From the NCBI GenBank assembly GCA_009774465.1, contig VSNT01000013.1, positions 1 to 45,131 of the forward strand: a DNA stretch of 45,131 nucleotides. Reading direction: 5' to 3'. Under the pieces are notes generated by a model that was not told the origin of the DNA, ran no database searches, and worked only from the letters and a program-made list of their open reading frames with translations. Positions 7,775-15,920 of the stretch are shown here, one piece after another. The stretch comes from Lachnospiraceae bacterium. GTDB taxonomy: Bacteria; Bacillota_A; Clostridia; Lachnospirales; Lachnospiraceae. How positions within the stretch are numbered: position 1 is the first letter of the stretch; each line of letters begins with the position of its first letter. Both the position numbers and the translations under genes were made by a program.

Positions 7775-8785
7775 ATGAGAGCATATGATCCGGGGAAAAT
7801 AGGCTGTTACGCCGGATGGAGAAGGTATGAAAATAATCCGGTAATTGGAGAAAGGATTGGCGAAGTTTCAGACGCAATGGTGCTGCCCGTTGGAGATAAA
7901 TATTATATGTATTATACGCATCGTTTTTTAAAGAAAATATTGGTGGCGGTGTGCGAAAATGCTCTGGACTTCCGGCCATTTGCAGAGGATGGCGTAACAG
8001 ATGAAACTACAGAATCAAAGGCTTATGTGATAGGAAATACATTTTATTCAGATGGCGGAGACTATGGATATTCGCTGATCCGGCGACCTGAATTAAAATG
8101 GGAGGCAGCAGTGTGTCAGCCTTTCGTATTGTTTGCCAAAGGAAAGTACCATATGTTTTATACGGGAAAAAGATATGACGCTGTTAGTGATGATTATGAC
8201 AGGGCTGTGATAGGGCACGCGACGGGAAATAATGCAATTAACTGGATGGCTTCAAGAACGCCTGTACTGGAACCTGACTGTTTGTGGGAACACAATGCAG
8301 TCTGCTATCCATGTGTTATCTATGATGAAAAAGAATCACTTTTTAAAATGTGGTATTCGGCAGGAGACATTGAAAAGCCATTGGCTATCGGATATGCAGA
8401 AAGCCCTGACGGTGACAATTGGACAAAGGTTTCAGAAAATCCAATTATGACAAATGATAAAAGTGTGCTTGAAAAGGAAAGAGTGGGTGCATGTCATGTT
8501 GTAAAAACAAAAGAAGAGTATCTTATGTTTTATACAGCATGGCAGGATGCATTTAAGGCAAGAATCTGTATGGCAAAATCAGAAGATGGAATTCACAACT
8601 GGATCAGGCATCCGTCAAATCCTATTGTATCCGGGGGACAGTTTGGCGCATGGGATGTTGAATCGGTTTACCGTCCCACAGTTCTTAAAAAAGGGGATGA
8701 GTGGATCTGCTATTATACCGGATGCGCCAGGGGGAACAGAAGAATTGGCGCTTTGATTCATCAGGGCGTGGAGCTATTAATATAA
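7775..8785 (+). CDS. Five-bladed beta-propeller glycosidase-like protein, paralogue 1
   Basis: A 336-residue cytoplasmic protein made of repeated beta-propeller blades with motifs such as YYMYYTH, YHMFYTGK, FKMWYSAG, IGYAESPDGDNW and WICYYTG. This pattern is shared by the GH43, GH32, GH117 and GH130 groups. Acidic residues at expected positions include SDAMV in blade one, WEHNAVCYP in the middle and WDVESVYRP near the end. I cannot assign a family number. No signal peptide is present. The start is the ATG at 7775, served by AGGAAAGGA. It lies 23 bases before a related gene, and both probably act on the imported sugar. Confidence 0.75.
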   Translation: MRAYDPGKIGCYAGWRRYENNPVIGERIGEVSDAMVLPVGDKYYMYYTHRFLKKILVAVCENALDFRPFAEDGVTDETTESKAYVIGNTFYSDGGDYGYSLIRRPELKWEAAVCQPFVLFAKGKYHMFYTGKRYDAVSDDYDRAVIGHATGNNAINWMASRTPVLEPDCLWEHNAVCYPCVIYDEKESLFKMWYSAGDIEKPLAIGYAESPDGDNWTKVSENPIMTNDKSVLEKERVGACHVVKTKEEYLMFYTAWQDAFKARICMAKSEDGIHNWIRHPSNPIVSGGQFGAWDVESVYRPTVLKKGDEWICYYTGCARGNRRIGALIHQGVELLI

Positions 8786-8808
8786 GAAATAAGGAGAGCG
8801 ATGGATAA

Positions 8809-9759
8809 ATGATTGATCAAGATTTAACCAGAATAGGCTGTCAGGGGAACTGGCGCAGATATAAAAATAATCCTGTTTTTCGAAATGATTACGGAGAGAC
8901 ATTTGATGTAACCGTCATCAAAGTAAATGAAAAATTGCGAATGTATTTGTCATGGAGATCTACAAACAGCATTGCTTTCGTGGAAGGAGTTGACGGAATA
9001 CATTGGAGCGAGCCAACAATTGTTTTATCACCTGATTTTTCTACTGGCTGGGAAGATGACGTTAACCGGCAGATGGTAATTGAAAAAGATGGAAAATATT
9101 TAATGTGGTATACAGGCATGAAATTTTTAGGCGCCGGGGAGCGCATGAGCAGTGGAAGATCATGTATCGGATATGCAGAAAGTGATGATGGTATTCACTT
9201 TAAAAGAAGAAAAGAGCCTGTCATGGAGCCGGAAGATGAATGGGAAAAAACAAATCTGATGTGCCCCTTTGTTATTTGGGATAAGGATAGAAATATTTTT
9301 AGAATGTGGTATTCTGCAGGAGGCTTTTGGGAGCCGGATCAGATTGGATATGCAGAAAGCGAGGACGGAATCCATTGGACAAGAAGCAGGCAAAACCCTG
9401 TTTTCAGGCCTGAACCTGAAAACTTCTGGGAAAAGGAAATTGTATCTGCATGCCAGATCATTTTTATGGATGATTGGCATTACATGTTTTACATCGGTTT
9501 TGAGGATATGTATAAAGCCACTATCAATGTTGCCAGATCGAGAGATGGAATTACTAACTGGCAAAGGTACCCTGATAATCCCATTATAGCGGGAGGACCT
9601 GAGGGAAGCTGGGATGTGGAAGCAGTGTACAAGCCCTGGGTTATGCATATGGACGGGCAATGGCTGTTATGGGCAAATGGACGTCAGGCAGCAGTAGAGC
9701 AGGTAGGGCTTTATATCCATGATGGGGATGAGCTATTTACAGATTGGGATAAACAGTGA
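8809..9759 (+). CDS. Five-bladed beta-propeller glycosidase-like protein, paralogue 2
   Basis: A 316-residue paralogue of the preceding protein. It shares the opening IGCxGxWRRYxNNPV, the FRMWYSAGG and IGYAESEDGIHWT blade motifs, and the final SWDVEAVYKPWV. No signal peptide is present, so it should be cytoplasmic. AAGGAG lies 12 bases upstream of the ATG. An ATG at 8801 in another frame opens only a three-codon peptide. The two paralogues are clearly diverged, which suggests different linkages of the same glycan. The stop codon is ten bases before the GH127-type gene, so all three enzymes form one transcription unit. Confidence 0.75.
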   Translation: MIDQDLTRIGCQGNWRRYKNNPVFRNDYGETFDVTVIKVNEKLRMYLSWRSTNSIAFVEGVDGIHWSEPTIVLSPDFSTGWEDDVNRQMVIEKDGKYLMWYTGMKFLGAGERMSSGRSCIGYAESDDGIHFKRRKEPVMEPEDEWEKTNLMCPFVIWDKDRNIFRMWYSAGGFWEPDQIGYAESEDGIHWTRSRQNPVFRPEPENFWEKEIVSACQIIFMDDWHYMFYIGFEDMYKATINVARSRDGITNWQRYPDNPIIAGGPEGSWDVEAVYKPWVMHMDGQWLLWANGRQAAVEQVGLYIHDGDELFTDWDKQ

Positions 9760-9769
9760 GGAAGGATAT

Positions 9770-11638
9770 GTGAAAAAAGAATTCAAACGTCTAGAATTGT
9801 CTGAAATAGAGCCATGTGGGTGGCTGAAGGCCCAAATGGAGCTGCAAATGAAGGGACTTTCAGGGCAGCTTTTTGAAAAATGGGACAGTGTTGGAAGCTA
9901 TTCCGGATGGCTGGGGGGAACCGGAGAAAGCTGGGAGAGAGCGCCTTATTATTTAGATGGATTGCTTCCCCTTTCTTATTATTTGAAAGATCAGGAAAAG
10001 TGGGAAATCTGTTTAAAGTTTATACACTGGACTTTAAACAGCCAAAGAGAAGACGGAAATTTTGGACCGCAAAATTCTATGGAAGATTACTGGTCAAGGT
10101 TTATTATGCTGAAAGTTTTGATGCAGTATTATGAAATAGAGAAAAAAGAAGAAGTATTTGTCTTTATTGAGAGATATTTAAGATATATTTCAAACTCCAT
10201 AGATGAGAAGCCGGTAAGTGAATGGGCAAAAGCAAGAGTTGGTGAAATTTTATATTGCATTAAATGGGTATATGAATATAAACCACAAAAATGGCTTTTA
10301 AAATTGCAAAAAAAACTGCGGTGTCAGGCGCTTAACTGGACAGAGCTGTTTAATAATTTTCCTTTTATTTATCCTGCCGCATATTATTATAACTGGGAGG
10401 AATTAAGCAAATATCAAAATTCGGAAATACTAAAGTTGATGAGATATCATGAAACCCATGTGGTGAACGTTGTGATGGGGCTAAAGTATCCGGCACTGGA
10501 GGGCTGCTTTGATGAAGATTTAAGAAAATGCAGCATTGCAGTTGATGCAGTTGATACATTGACGAGATATCATGGCGTAGCATCAGGGACGGTGAATGGC
10601 GACGAGCATTTAAGCGGTGCTTCGCCGTCTCAGGGCTCAGAACTGTGTGCAGTTGTTGAGTTTATGTTCAGCCTGGAAACAATGTTGGAGATTACAGGGG
10701 AAGCAAAGCTTGCAGACCGGCTGGAAAAAATATCCTACAATGCATACCCTGCTGCAATTACGGAAAACTATATGGCCCACCAGTATTTACAGCAGGCAAA
10801 TCAGGTTTTGATATCTGACCAGAAACGTGACTGGTTTAACAATGATAATACCTCAAATTTATTTGGACTGGAACCTAATTATGGATGCTGCACAGCGAAT
10901 ATGCATCAAGGATGGCCTAAATTGGTAAACAGTCTATGGTTTAAACAAAAAAATACACTCATTTCTATGGTTTTTGCACCAGGCAAAGTACATACACTGA
11001 TTTCACAAAAAGAAGTGGTGATTGAGCTGGAGACAAAGTACCCATTTGAGGAGACTTTAACTTATCACATTTTAAATGCAGATTGCAGCTTTTGTTTAAA
11101 GATACGAATTCCCCAGTGGTGCAGACAGCCTGAAATTACAGTTGACAGTAGAAAAAGTAAGAGAGTAGAAGGAAGCTTTTTTATTGTAGAAGGTTTTTTT
11201 GGCAGTGGAGATAAAGTAGCAGTCAGATTTCCAATGGAGGTACGTTTATCACAATGGTTTCATAAAAGTCAGGCAGTAGAAAGGGGATGCCTGCTTTATG
11301 GATTAAATTTGGAAGAAAAATGGCATGTGGAAAAAGAAAGCATGGGAATTTGTGACTACAGTGTTTCTACTGCTGATTCTTGGAATTATGCAATTAACAG
11401 AAAGAATACACCTTTGTATGTGAAGGGGGAAAAATGGGAAAATCCATATTCAAAGGAAAACCCTTCCTCTAAAATTTACATTAAGGGTAAATTACTGAAA
11501 CAATGGAATATGCAGCATAACAGTGCAGATATACCGCCGGTCAGCCCGGTAAAAACGACGCAGGAGGAAAAAACAATAGAGTTGATTCCTTTTGGTGCAA
11601 CTGCCCTGAGAATATCCCAGTTTCCATATTATGAATAA
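9770..11638 (+). CDS. GH127-type (DUF1680) beta-L-arabinofuranosidase-like enzyme
   Basis: A 622-residue protein with the alpha/alpha-barrel features of the GH127/GH146 group: SWERAPYYLDGLLPLSYYL near the N-terminus, GDEHLSG, SELCAVVE and YGCCTANMHQGWP. In the characterised enzyme HypBA1 a Glu-x-Cys pair and a Cys-Cys pair bind zinc, and one cysteine is the nucleophile. Here the equivalents are Glu291, Cys293, Cys373 and Cys374. The C-terminal third is a beta-sandwich. The GTG at 9770 is chosen because GAGGAAGGA directly precedes it; earlier starts lie inside the previous gene. No signal peptide is present. It probably removes arabinofuranosyl units from the imported oligosaccharide, but the substrate is an inference from family. 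Confidence 0.85.
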   Translation: MKKEFKRLELSEIEPCGWLKAQMELQMKGLSGQLFEKWDSVGSYSGWLGGTGESWERAPYYLDGLLPLSYYLKDQEKWEICLKFIHWTLNSQREDGNFGPQNSMEDYWSRFIMLKVLMQYYEIEKKEEVFVFIERYLRYISNSIDEKPVSEWAKARVGEILYCIKWVYEYKPQKWLLKLQKKLRCQALNWTELFNNFPFIYPAAYYYNWEELSKYQNSEILKLMRYHETHVVNVVMGLKYPALEGCFDEDLRKCSIAVDAVDTLTRYHGVASGTVNGDEHLSGASPSQGSELCAVVEFMFSLETMLEITGEAKLADRLEKISYNAYPAAITENYMAHQYLQQANQVLISDQKRDWFNNDNTSNLFGLEPNYGCCTANMHQGWPKLVNSLWFKQKNTLISMVFAPGKVHTLISQKEVVIELETKYPFEETLTYHILNADCSFCLKIRIPQWCRQPEITVDSRKSKRVEGSFFIVEGFFGSGDKVAVRFPMEVRLSQWFHKSQAVERGCLLYGLNLEEKWHVEKESMGICDYSVSTADSWNYAINRKNTPLYVKGEKWENPYSKENPSSKIYIKGKLLKQWNMQHNSADIPPVSPVKTTQEEKTIELIPFGATALRISQFPYYE

Positions 11639-11979
11639 CCAATTATTTTATATAATAAAGAGTTTCAATGTTAGAGTGAGACAAAGCAGTTGTTAGTTTA
11701 TCAATTTTTAATAAATGATATGTTGACAAATCGCTTTCCTGTTTGATATGATAAATTAAAGCATAAACATTCTAACGGAAATTCGTTTTAATATCTGATT
11801 TTCTAATCGACATTCTCTTCTGGGAATGTTTGTCATCTGTTTTAGAATCCTTGCTTTATTACCAATCTAATTAAATAAGGCAGGGAGCAGATGAGGGCTA
11901 TATGAAACGTAATATTTTATGGATAATAATGCCTTATTAGATGCCAGAGTCTTTCTTCCTGCCTACGGAAGGAGGAAGA
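11639..11979 (+). other. Intergenic region with promoter and weak hairpin
   Basis: The 341 bases after the sugar operon hold a good promoter (listed separately) and a hairpin ACATTC/GAATGT at 11810-11829, followed by TTTGTCATCTGTTTT, which may act as a weak attenuator. A 12-codon reading frame starts at 11901 but has a poor ribosome binding site. Nothing else is recognisable. Confidence 0.5.
11723..11752 (+). promoter_or_regulatory. Promoter for the Rpn-like gene
   Basis: TTGACA at 11723-11728 and TATGAT at 11747-11752 are separated by 18 bases. The leader to the ATG at 11980 would be about 220 bases. Confidence 0.7.
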
Positions 11980-12885
11980 ATGGGTAAAACCAATGAGAAA
12001 AAGGACACAGTGGAAAAAGAATTTGTGTCCTTTCCGGATGTTGCGGCAGATGTGATCAATGTGCTGCTGTATGAAGGAGAAGAAATTACAAAGGAAGCCA
12101 GTCTGCGTCCGGGGCCCACGGAAAGCATTTATCAGGGGAGTAAAAAACTACGGAGCCAGTATGAAGATTTGTGTAAATATGAATTGTCAGACGGGAAAGT
12201 AAAGCTGATGTATCTGATTGCCAACCAAAGCAGGACAGATGAAAAAATGCTGCTCCGCAAGGCAGGTTACGTAGGCGGCATATACCGGGAGCAGTATGAG
12301 GAAAAGATGCAGGAATCCTTTCCGGTGATTGAATTTATCCTTTACTGGGGTATCTCCAGATGGAGGGGAAGCAGAGACTTACGGAAGCTGTTTGGAAAGA
12401 AACGGATTCCGGAGAAAACATGGAAATATATTGATGAATTGAAGCTTTATGTGTTCGAAATGAGACATCTGCCGGAAGAAACAAGGAAACTGTTTCAAAG
12501 CGATATGCGTATAGTAGTGGATTACCTGGCGGAAGGAGAAAACTATTATTCCAACAGGAAAATCAAGCATAAAGCTGCTTTAATAAAAATGATTAAGGTG
12601 CTTTCGGGAGAAATGGATACGGAAAATATTGAAAAGTGGATGGGAGAACAGGGAATCAGGGAGGAGGATGAACTTACAGTGTGTGAATTATTCGATCAGT
12701 ATGTAAGACAGGGAAGGCAAGAAGGAATTGCAACAGGTAGAGCTGAGGGTAAAATTGAAGGAGAAAATCGCTTTGCCAGACTAGTGAAAATGCTTTTGGA
12801 TTGTGGAAGAAATGAGGATTTGCAAAAGGCAGTTTCAGATCAGGGCTACAGACAACAATTATATGTGGAAGCTGGTCTGATTTAG
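11980..12885 (+). CDS. Rpn/PD-(D/E)XK nuclease-family protein with degenerate active site
   Basis: A 301-residue protein of the Rpn (recombination-promoting nuclease, transposase_31-like) type common in Lachnospiraceae. Family features are the opening FPDVAADVINVLLYEGEEI (residues 18-36), a nuclease core near residues 60-83, a long helical middle part, and a C-terminal GRQEGIATGRAEGKIEG stretch. In active relatives the core strand reads G-I-E-N-Q. Here it reads LIANQ, so the expected catalytic glutamate is alanine at residue 81. The protein may therefore have lost nuclease activity. The start is the ATG at 11980, set by GGAAGGAGG upstream. It is a lone gene with its own promoter. Confidence 0.7.
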   Translation: MGKTNEKKDTVEKEFVSFPDVAADVINVLLYEGEEITKEASLRPGPTESIYQGSKKLRSQYEDLCKYELSDGKVKLMYLIANQSRTDEKMLLRKAGYVGGIYREQYEEKMQESFPVIEFILYWGISRWRGSRDLRKLFGKKRIPEKTWKYIDELKLYVFEMRHLPEETRKLFQSDMRIVVDYLAEGENYYSNRKIKHKAALIKMIKVLSGEMDTENIEKWMGEQGIREEDELTVCELFDQYVRQGRQEGIATGRAEGKIEGENRFARLVKMLLDCGRNEDLQKAVSDQGYRQQLYVEAGLI

Positions 12886-12940
12886 GAAAACATGGTTTAT
12901 GACAAAAGGCGCCTATGAGGTGGCTATAGATGGTTATTAG

Positions 12941-12981
12941 GCAGGCCGCCGCCACAGGCAAAGTATCCTGCGGTGGGCTGC
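12941..12981. repeat. GC-rich intergenic hairpin, copy 2 of 2
   Basis: GCAGGCCGCCGCCACAGG (12941-12958) can pair, with bulges, with CCTGCGGTGGGCTGC (12967-12981). It resembles the hairpin at 2866-2900 and, like it, follows a plus-strand gene by about 50 bases. Here it lies between convergent genes, so it might help terminate transcription, although no T-run follows. Confidence 0.5.
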
Positions 12982-13014
12982 TCTAAGGTGAATTGTCAAA
13001 TTGAATAAGTAAGG

Positions 13015-14688
13015 TTAATTACATTGCGCTACAATAACCTGGCATGGGAGTAAAGTAATTTCATCTTCTTTTATGAAAGCCTTTTCCAGATTATTCAGTA
13101 GAATAGAGAGGTTTACTGTCTTTTCAAAATGTAGAATAGCTTCTTTACTGCCAAAGTTGGCAAGGATTATGACAGACTTGTCATTTGAATTCCGTTCATA
13201 GGCAAATATGTTTTCCATATTTTCAAAAAGAGGAGTAAATGTGCCATAAGTAAACACTTCCTTATAGTTTTCTGACTTACGAAGTGCCAGCAGCTTTTTG
13301 TAATAGGAAAGAACGGAGTTTTCATCTTTCAGTTGATTTTCCACATTAATGGATTTATAGTTGGGATTTACCTTAAGCCAGGGGATACCTGTGGTAAAAC
13401 CGGCATTTTCACTGTCAGTCCACTGCATGGGAGTTCTTGCATTGTCCCGGCTGTTTAAATAACAGACTTTTAAGGCTTCTTCTTCTGATAATCCTGCTTC
13501 AAGGGCAATTTTATATTCGCCGCGGGTGCTGATGTCATCATATTCTTCAATGGAATTCATGGGGCAGTTCTGCATGCCGATTTCCTGTCCCTGATACAAA
13601 AAGGGAATTCCCCGTAAAAGAACGCTGATGGTTCCAAGCATTTTGATTCCGGCATCATTACGGGCATAGTCCGGCAGGTAACGGTTAACCCCTCTGGGTT
13701 CATCATGGTTCTCAATGATATTTGCAAGAAAGCCTACTTCCTGACATTCAAGCTGGGAGTGAAACAGTGCGTTTCTAAAGTCCTTAAATTGAATGGGCTG
13801 GCTGTCATACCAGCCATGCTCTCCAAAGGAAAGGGAATGTGCAGAGAAGTCAAACATGGTGGAAAAATGTCCGTTTTCCCCTACAAATTCTATTAATTCA
13901 TCCTTTTTCATGTTAAATACTTCTGCTACGGTAAAGGCCTGATATTTTTCAAAGGTGTTTTTCTTTAAGTCTTCCAGCAGCTCGCCTACGCCTTCAACGC
14001 TCTCCACCATACGCCATATGCTGGTAAGTCCATCCGGACCGTCCGGCTCGAAGCTTTTAAAATCAGGATCTTTTTTTATATTGATAATGGCGTCAATGCG
14101 GAATCCGGCAACTCCTTTTTCCAGCCACCAATTGATCATGGCGTATAATTCATTTAACATTTGAGGATTGTTCCAGTTTAAATCCGGCTGCTCCTTTGCA
14201 AACATATGGAGATAATAATAGTCAGATCCGGGCACCTTTTCCCAGGCGCTTCCGCCAAAATAAGAGCGGTAATTGCTGGGAGGGTTTCCATTTTTTCCTT
14301 TACGGAAGTAAAAATAATCACCATATTTTCCTTCCGGCTCCTGCAATGCTTTCTGAAACCATTCATGCTTGTCAGAGCAGTGATTGATCACCAGATCCAT
14401 TACAATATACATGTTTCTTTTTTTGGCTTCCGCAAGCAGGGTATCGAAATCCTCCATAGTGCCAAAGGATTTAGAAATTTTATAGTAATCGGAAATGTCA
14501 TATCCCTGATCAACAAAAGGAGACTGATAGATGGGGGAAAGCCAGATAATGTCAATGCCCAGTTCTTTCAAGTAATCAAGCTTACTGATAACCCCTTTTA
14601 GGTCGCCAATACCGTCCCCATTTGTGTCATAAAAGCTTTTGGGATAAATTTGATATGCAACTTTGTCATGCCACCATTTTTTAGTCAT
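13015..14688 (-). CDS. GH13 alpha-glucosidase (oligo-1,6-glucosidase/maltase type)
   Basis: A 557-residue cytoplasmic enzyme of the GH13 subfamily that includes MalL and other oligo-1,6-glucosidases. It starts with WWHDKVAYQIYPKSFYDTNG, has the DLVINHCSDKHEWF region, and carries the catalytic residues Asp199 (GFRIDA), Glu256 (TVAEVF) and Asp329 (NHDEPR). It releases glucose from the non-reducing ends of short alpha-glucosides. Residue 200, just after the nucleophile, is alanine; valine at that place is linked to preference for alpha-1,6 bonds, so alpha-1,4 or broad specificity is possible. GGGAGG precedes the ATG. It is monocistronic and convergent with the Rpn-like gene. Confidence 0.93.
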   Translation of the reverse strand: MTKKWWHDKVAYQIYPKSFYDTNGDGIGDLKGVISKLDYLKELGIDIIWLSPIYQSPFVDQGYDISDYYKISKSFGTMEDFDTLLAEAKKRNMYIVMDLVINHCSDKHEWFQKALQEPEGKYGDYFYFRKGKNGNPPSNYRSYFGGSAWEKVPGSDYYYLHMFAKEQPDLNWNNPQMLNELYAMINWWLEKGVAGFRIDAIINIKKDPDFKSFEPDGPDGLTSIWRMVESVEGVGELLEDLKKNTFEKYQAFTVAEVFNMKKDELIEFVGENGHFSTMFDFSAHSLSFGEHGWYDSQPIQFKDFRNALFHSQLECQEVGFLANIIENHDEPRGVNRYLPDYARNDAGIKMLGTISVLLRGIPFLYQGQEIGMQNCPMNSIEEYDDISTRGEYKIALEAGLSEEEALKVCYLNSRDNARTPMQWTDSENAGFTTGIPWLKVNPNYKSINVENQLKDENSVLSYYKKLLALRKSENYKEVFTYGTFTPLFENMENIFAYERNSNDKSVIILANFGSKEAILHFEKTVNLSILLNNLEKAFIKEDEITLLPCQVIVAQCN

Positions 14689-14874
14689 AAGAAAACCTCC
14701 CTGATTTAATTAATTATGTATTACGCGCGTTTGAAAGATTGTAATTACATTATATTATCTTAAATAAAGGTTTTCTTACTTATAATTGACTAATTTATTA
14801 CACTATTTTGATTTAAACTCTGTTGCACGATATATAAAATATGGTAAAAGAATATTTGACTTTCATAAAATACT

Positions 14875-15831
14875 TTAAATATAATATCCCCAAAGATTTT
14901 TGATCTGATATTGAAGGGTATCAAAATCCCAATGTCTGCCGCTGCGTTCCCGGCTGTTTGGATCATTGATGAGAAAACCATCTTTGTCATATCCATAAAT
15001 TACGATAAAATGTCCCACAGTGGTAAAGTCACCTGGGCGCATGGCACAGATGATGGGACGTCCTAAGTCAAGATAGCTTTTCATGGATTCTTCGTCCAGC
15101 CCCAGTTCTTTGGCATTGAGACCGTAAGTTTTTGCAGCATCTGTCATAAAGAGCCAGGCGGTTCCGGAACCCTGAGAATAATAACCATTTTTCATGCTGT
15201 ATGCTGCAAGGGCGTCAGGAGTAGCGGATGCATCTCTGGTAAGGGAAAAAATTACCATAGCCATGCAGGTTGGGCCACAGCCGGAAATACCGATATTGGT
15301 TTTTCCATAAGGAGCATATCCCCAACGACTGTCCCACTGCAAAAGCAGAGGAAAGTCCTGGGAAAGCTCCTCCTCATTTAATCCGGCCTTCACTGTACCG
15401 TCAGAAGATAAGTATCCTTTTACAAATTCCTTCAACTCCGGATTGTTGGCAAGAGCGGTCAGCAGTTCTTCCGGATAGCTGTTTTTATCAGTATAAATCT
15501 GGGCAATTTCTTCATCTTCAGCAGCAAGAAGGGCCAGTTTGCTTTCCACATCCGTATCAAGACGGACATCTTTTACAGTAGGAGAACCTTCTGAATTTTC
15601 TACTATCTGATATAAAGATTCATCATAAGAGGGCTCTCCATAAGCAGTCGCTTCAGAAGCTTCTTTATCATATTTAAAAATAATAATTTCAGAACCATCA
15701 GAAGCCTCTACATACAATTTTAAGGTTAAGATGGATAGAAGCCCTCCTAAAATAATTATCATGGATAAAATGCGTATGCGTTTTAATTTCCGTAATTTCC
15801 TTTGTCTCTTCCTTTGGCGTTTTCTCTCCAT
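14875..15831 (-). CDS. Membrane-anchored C39-like cysteine peptidase domain protein
   Basis: A 318-residue protein with a very basic N-terminus, one membrane segment (about residues 20-40) and an extracellular part. Its C-terminal half is a peptidase C39_2-type papain-like domain with GISGCGPTCMAM (Cys185 or Cys189), VGHFIVIYG (His274) and NDPNS (Asp290), forming a plausible Cys-His-Asp triad. The middle part is acidic and not recognised. Such proteins are thought to cleave surface or peptide substrates, but targets are generally unknown. GGGGAG lies 12-13 bases before the ATG. It is downstream of the AraC gene in the same direction, 89 bases away. Confidence 0.82.
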   Translation of the reverse strand: MERKRQRKRQRKLRKLKRIRILSMIIILGGLLSILTLKLYVEASDGSEIIIFKYDKEASEATAYGEPSYDESLYQIVENSEGSPTVKDVRLDTDVESKLALLAAEDEEIAQIYTDKNSYPEELLTALANNPELKEFVKGYLSSDGTVKAGLNEEELSQDFPLLLQWDSRWGYAPYGKTNIGISGCGPTCMAMVIFSLTRDASATPDALAAYSMKNGYYSQGSGTAWLFMTDAAKTYGLNAKELGLDEESMKSYLDLGRPIICAMRPGDFTTVGHFIVIYGYDKDGFLINDPNSRERSGRHWDFDTLQYQIKNLWGYYI

Positions 15832-15920
15832 AAGTTGTTATCTCCCCATGTTTTTTGTTTTTATACCTGGTGACTTTGTATCATGGAGATAAGAATAGCA
15901 TTTTTTTCTCTAAAAATTCT

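Noticed and set aside
9160..9660. A 166-codon open frame on the minus strand
   Set aside because: It mirrors the second propeller gene, has no initiation signals and no protein-like composition.
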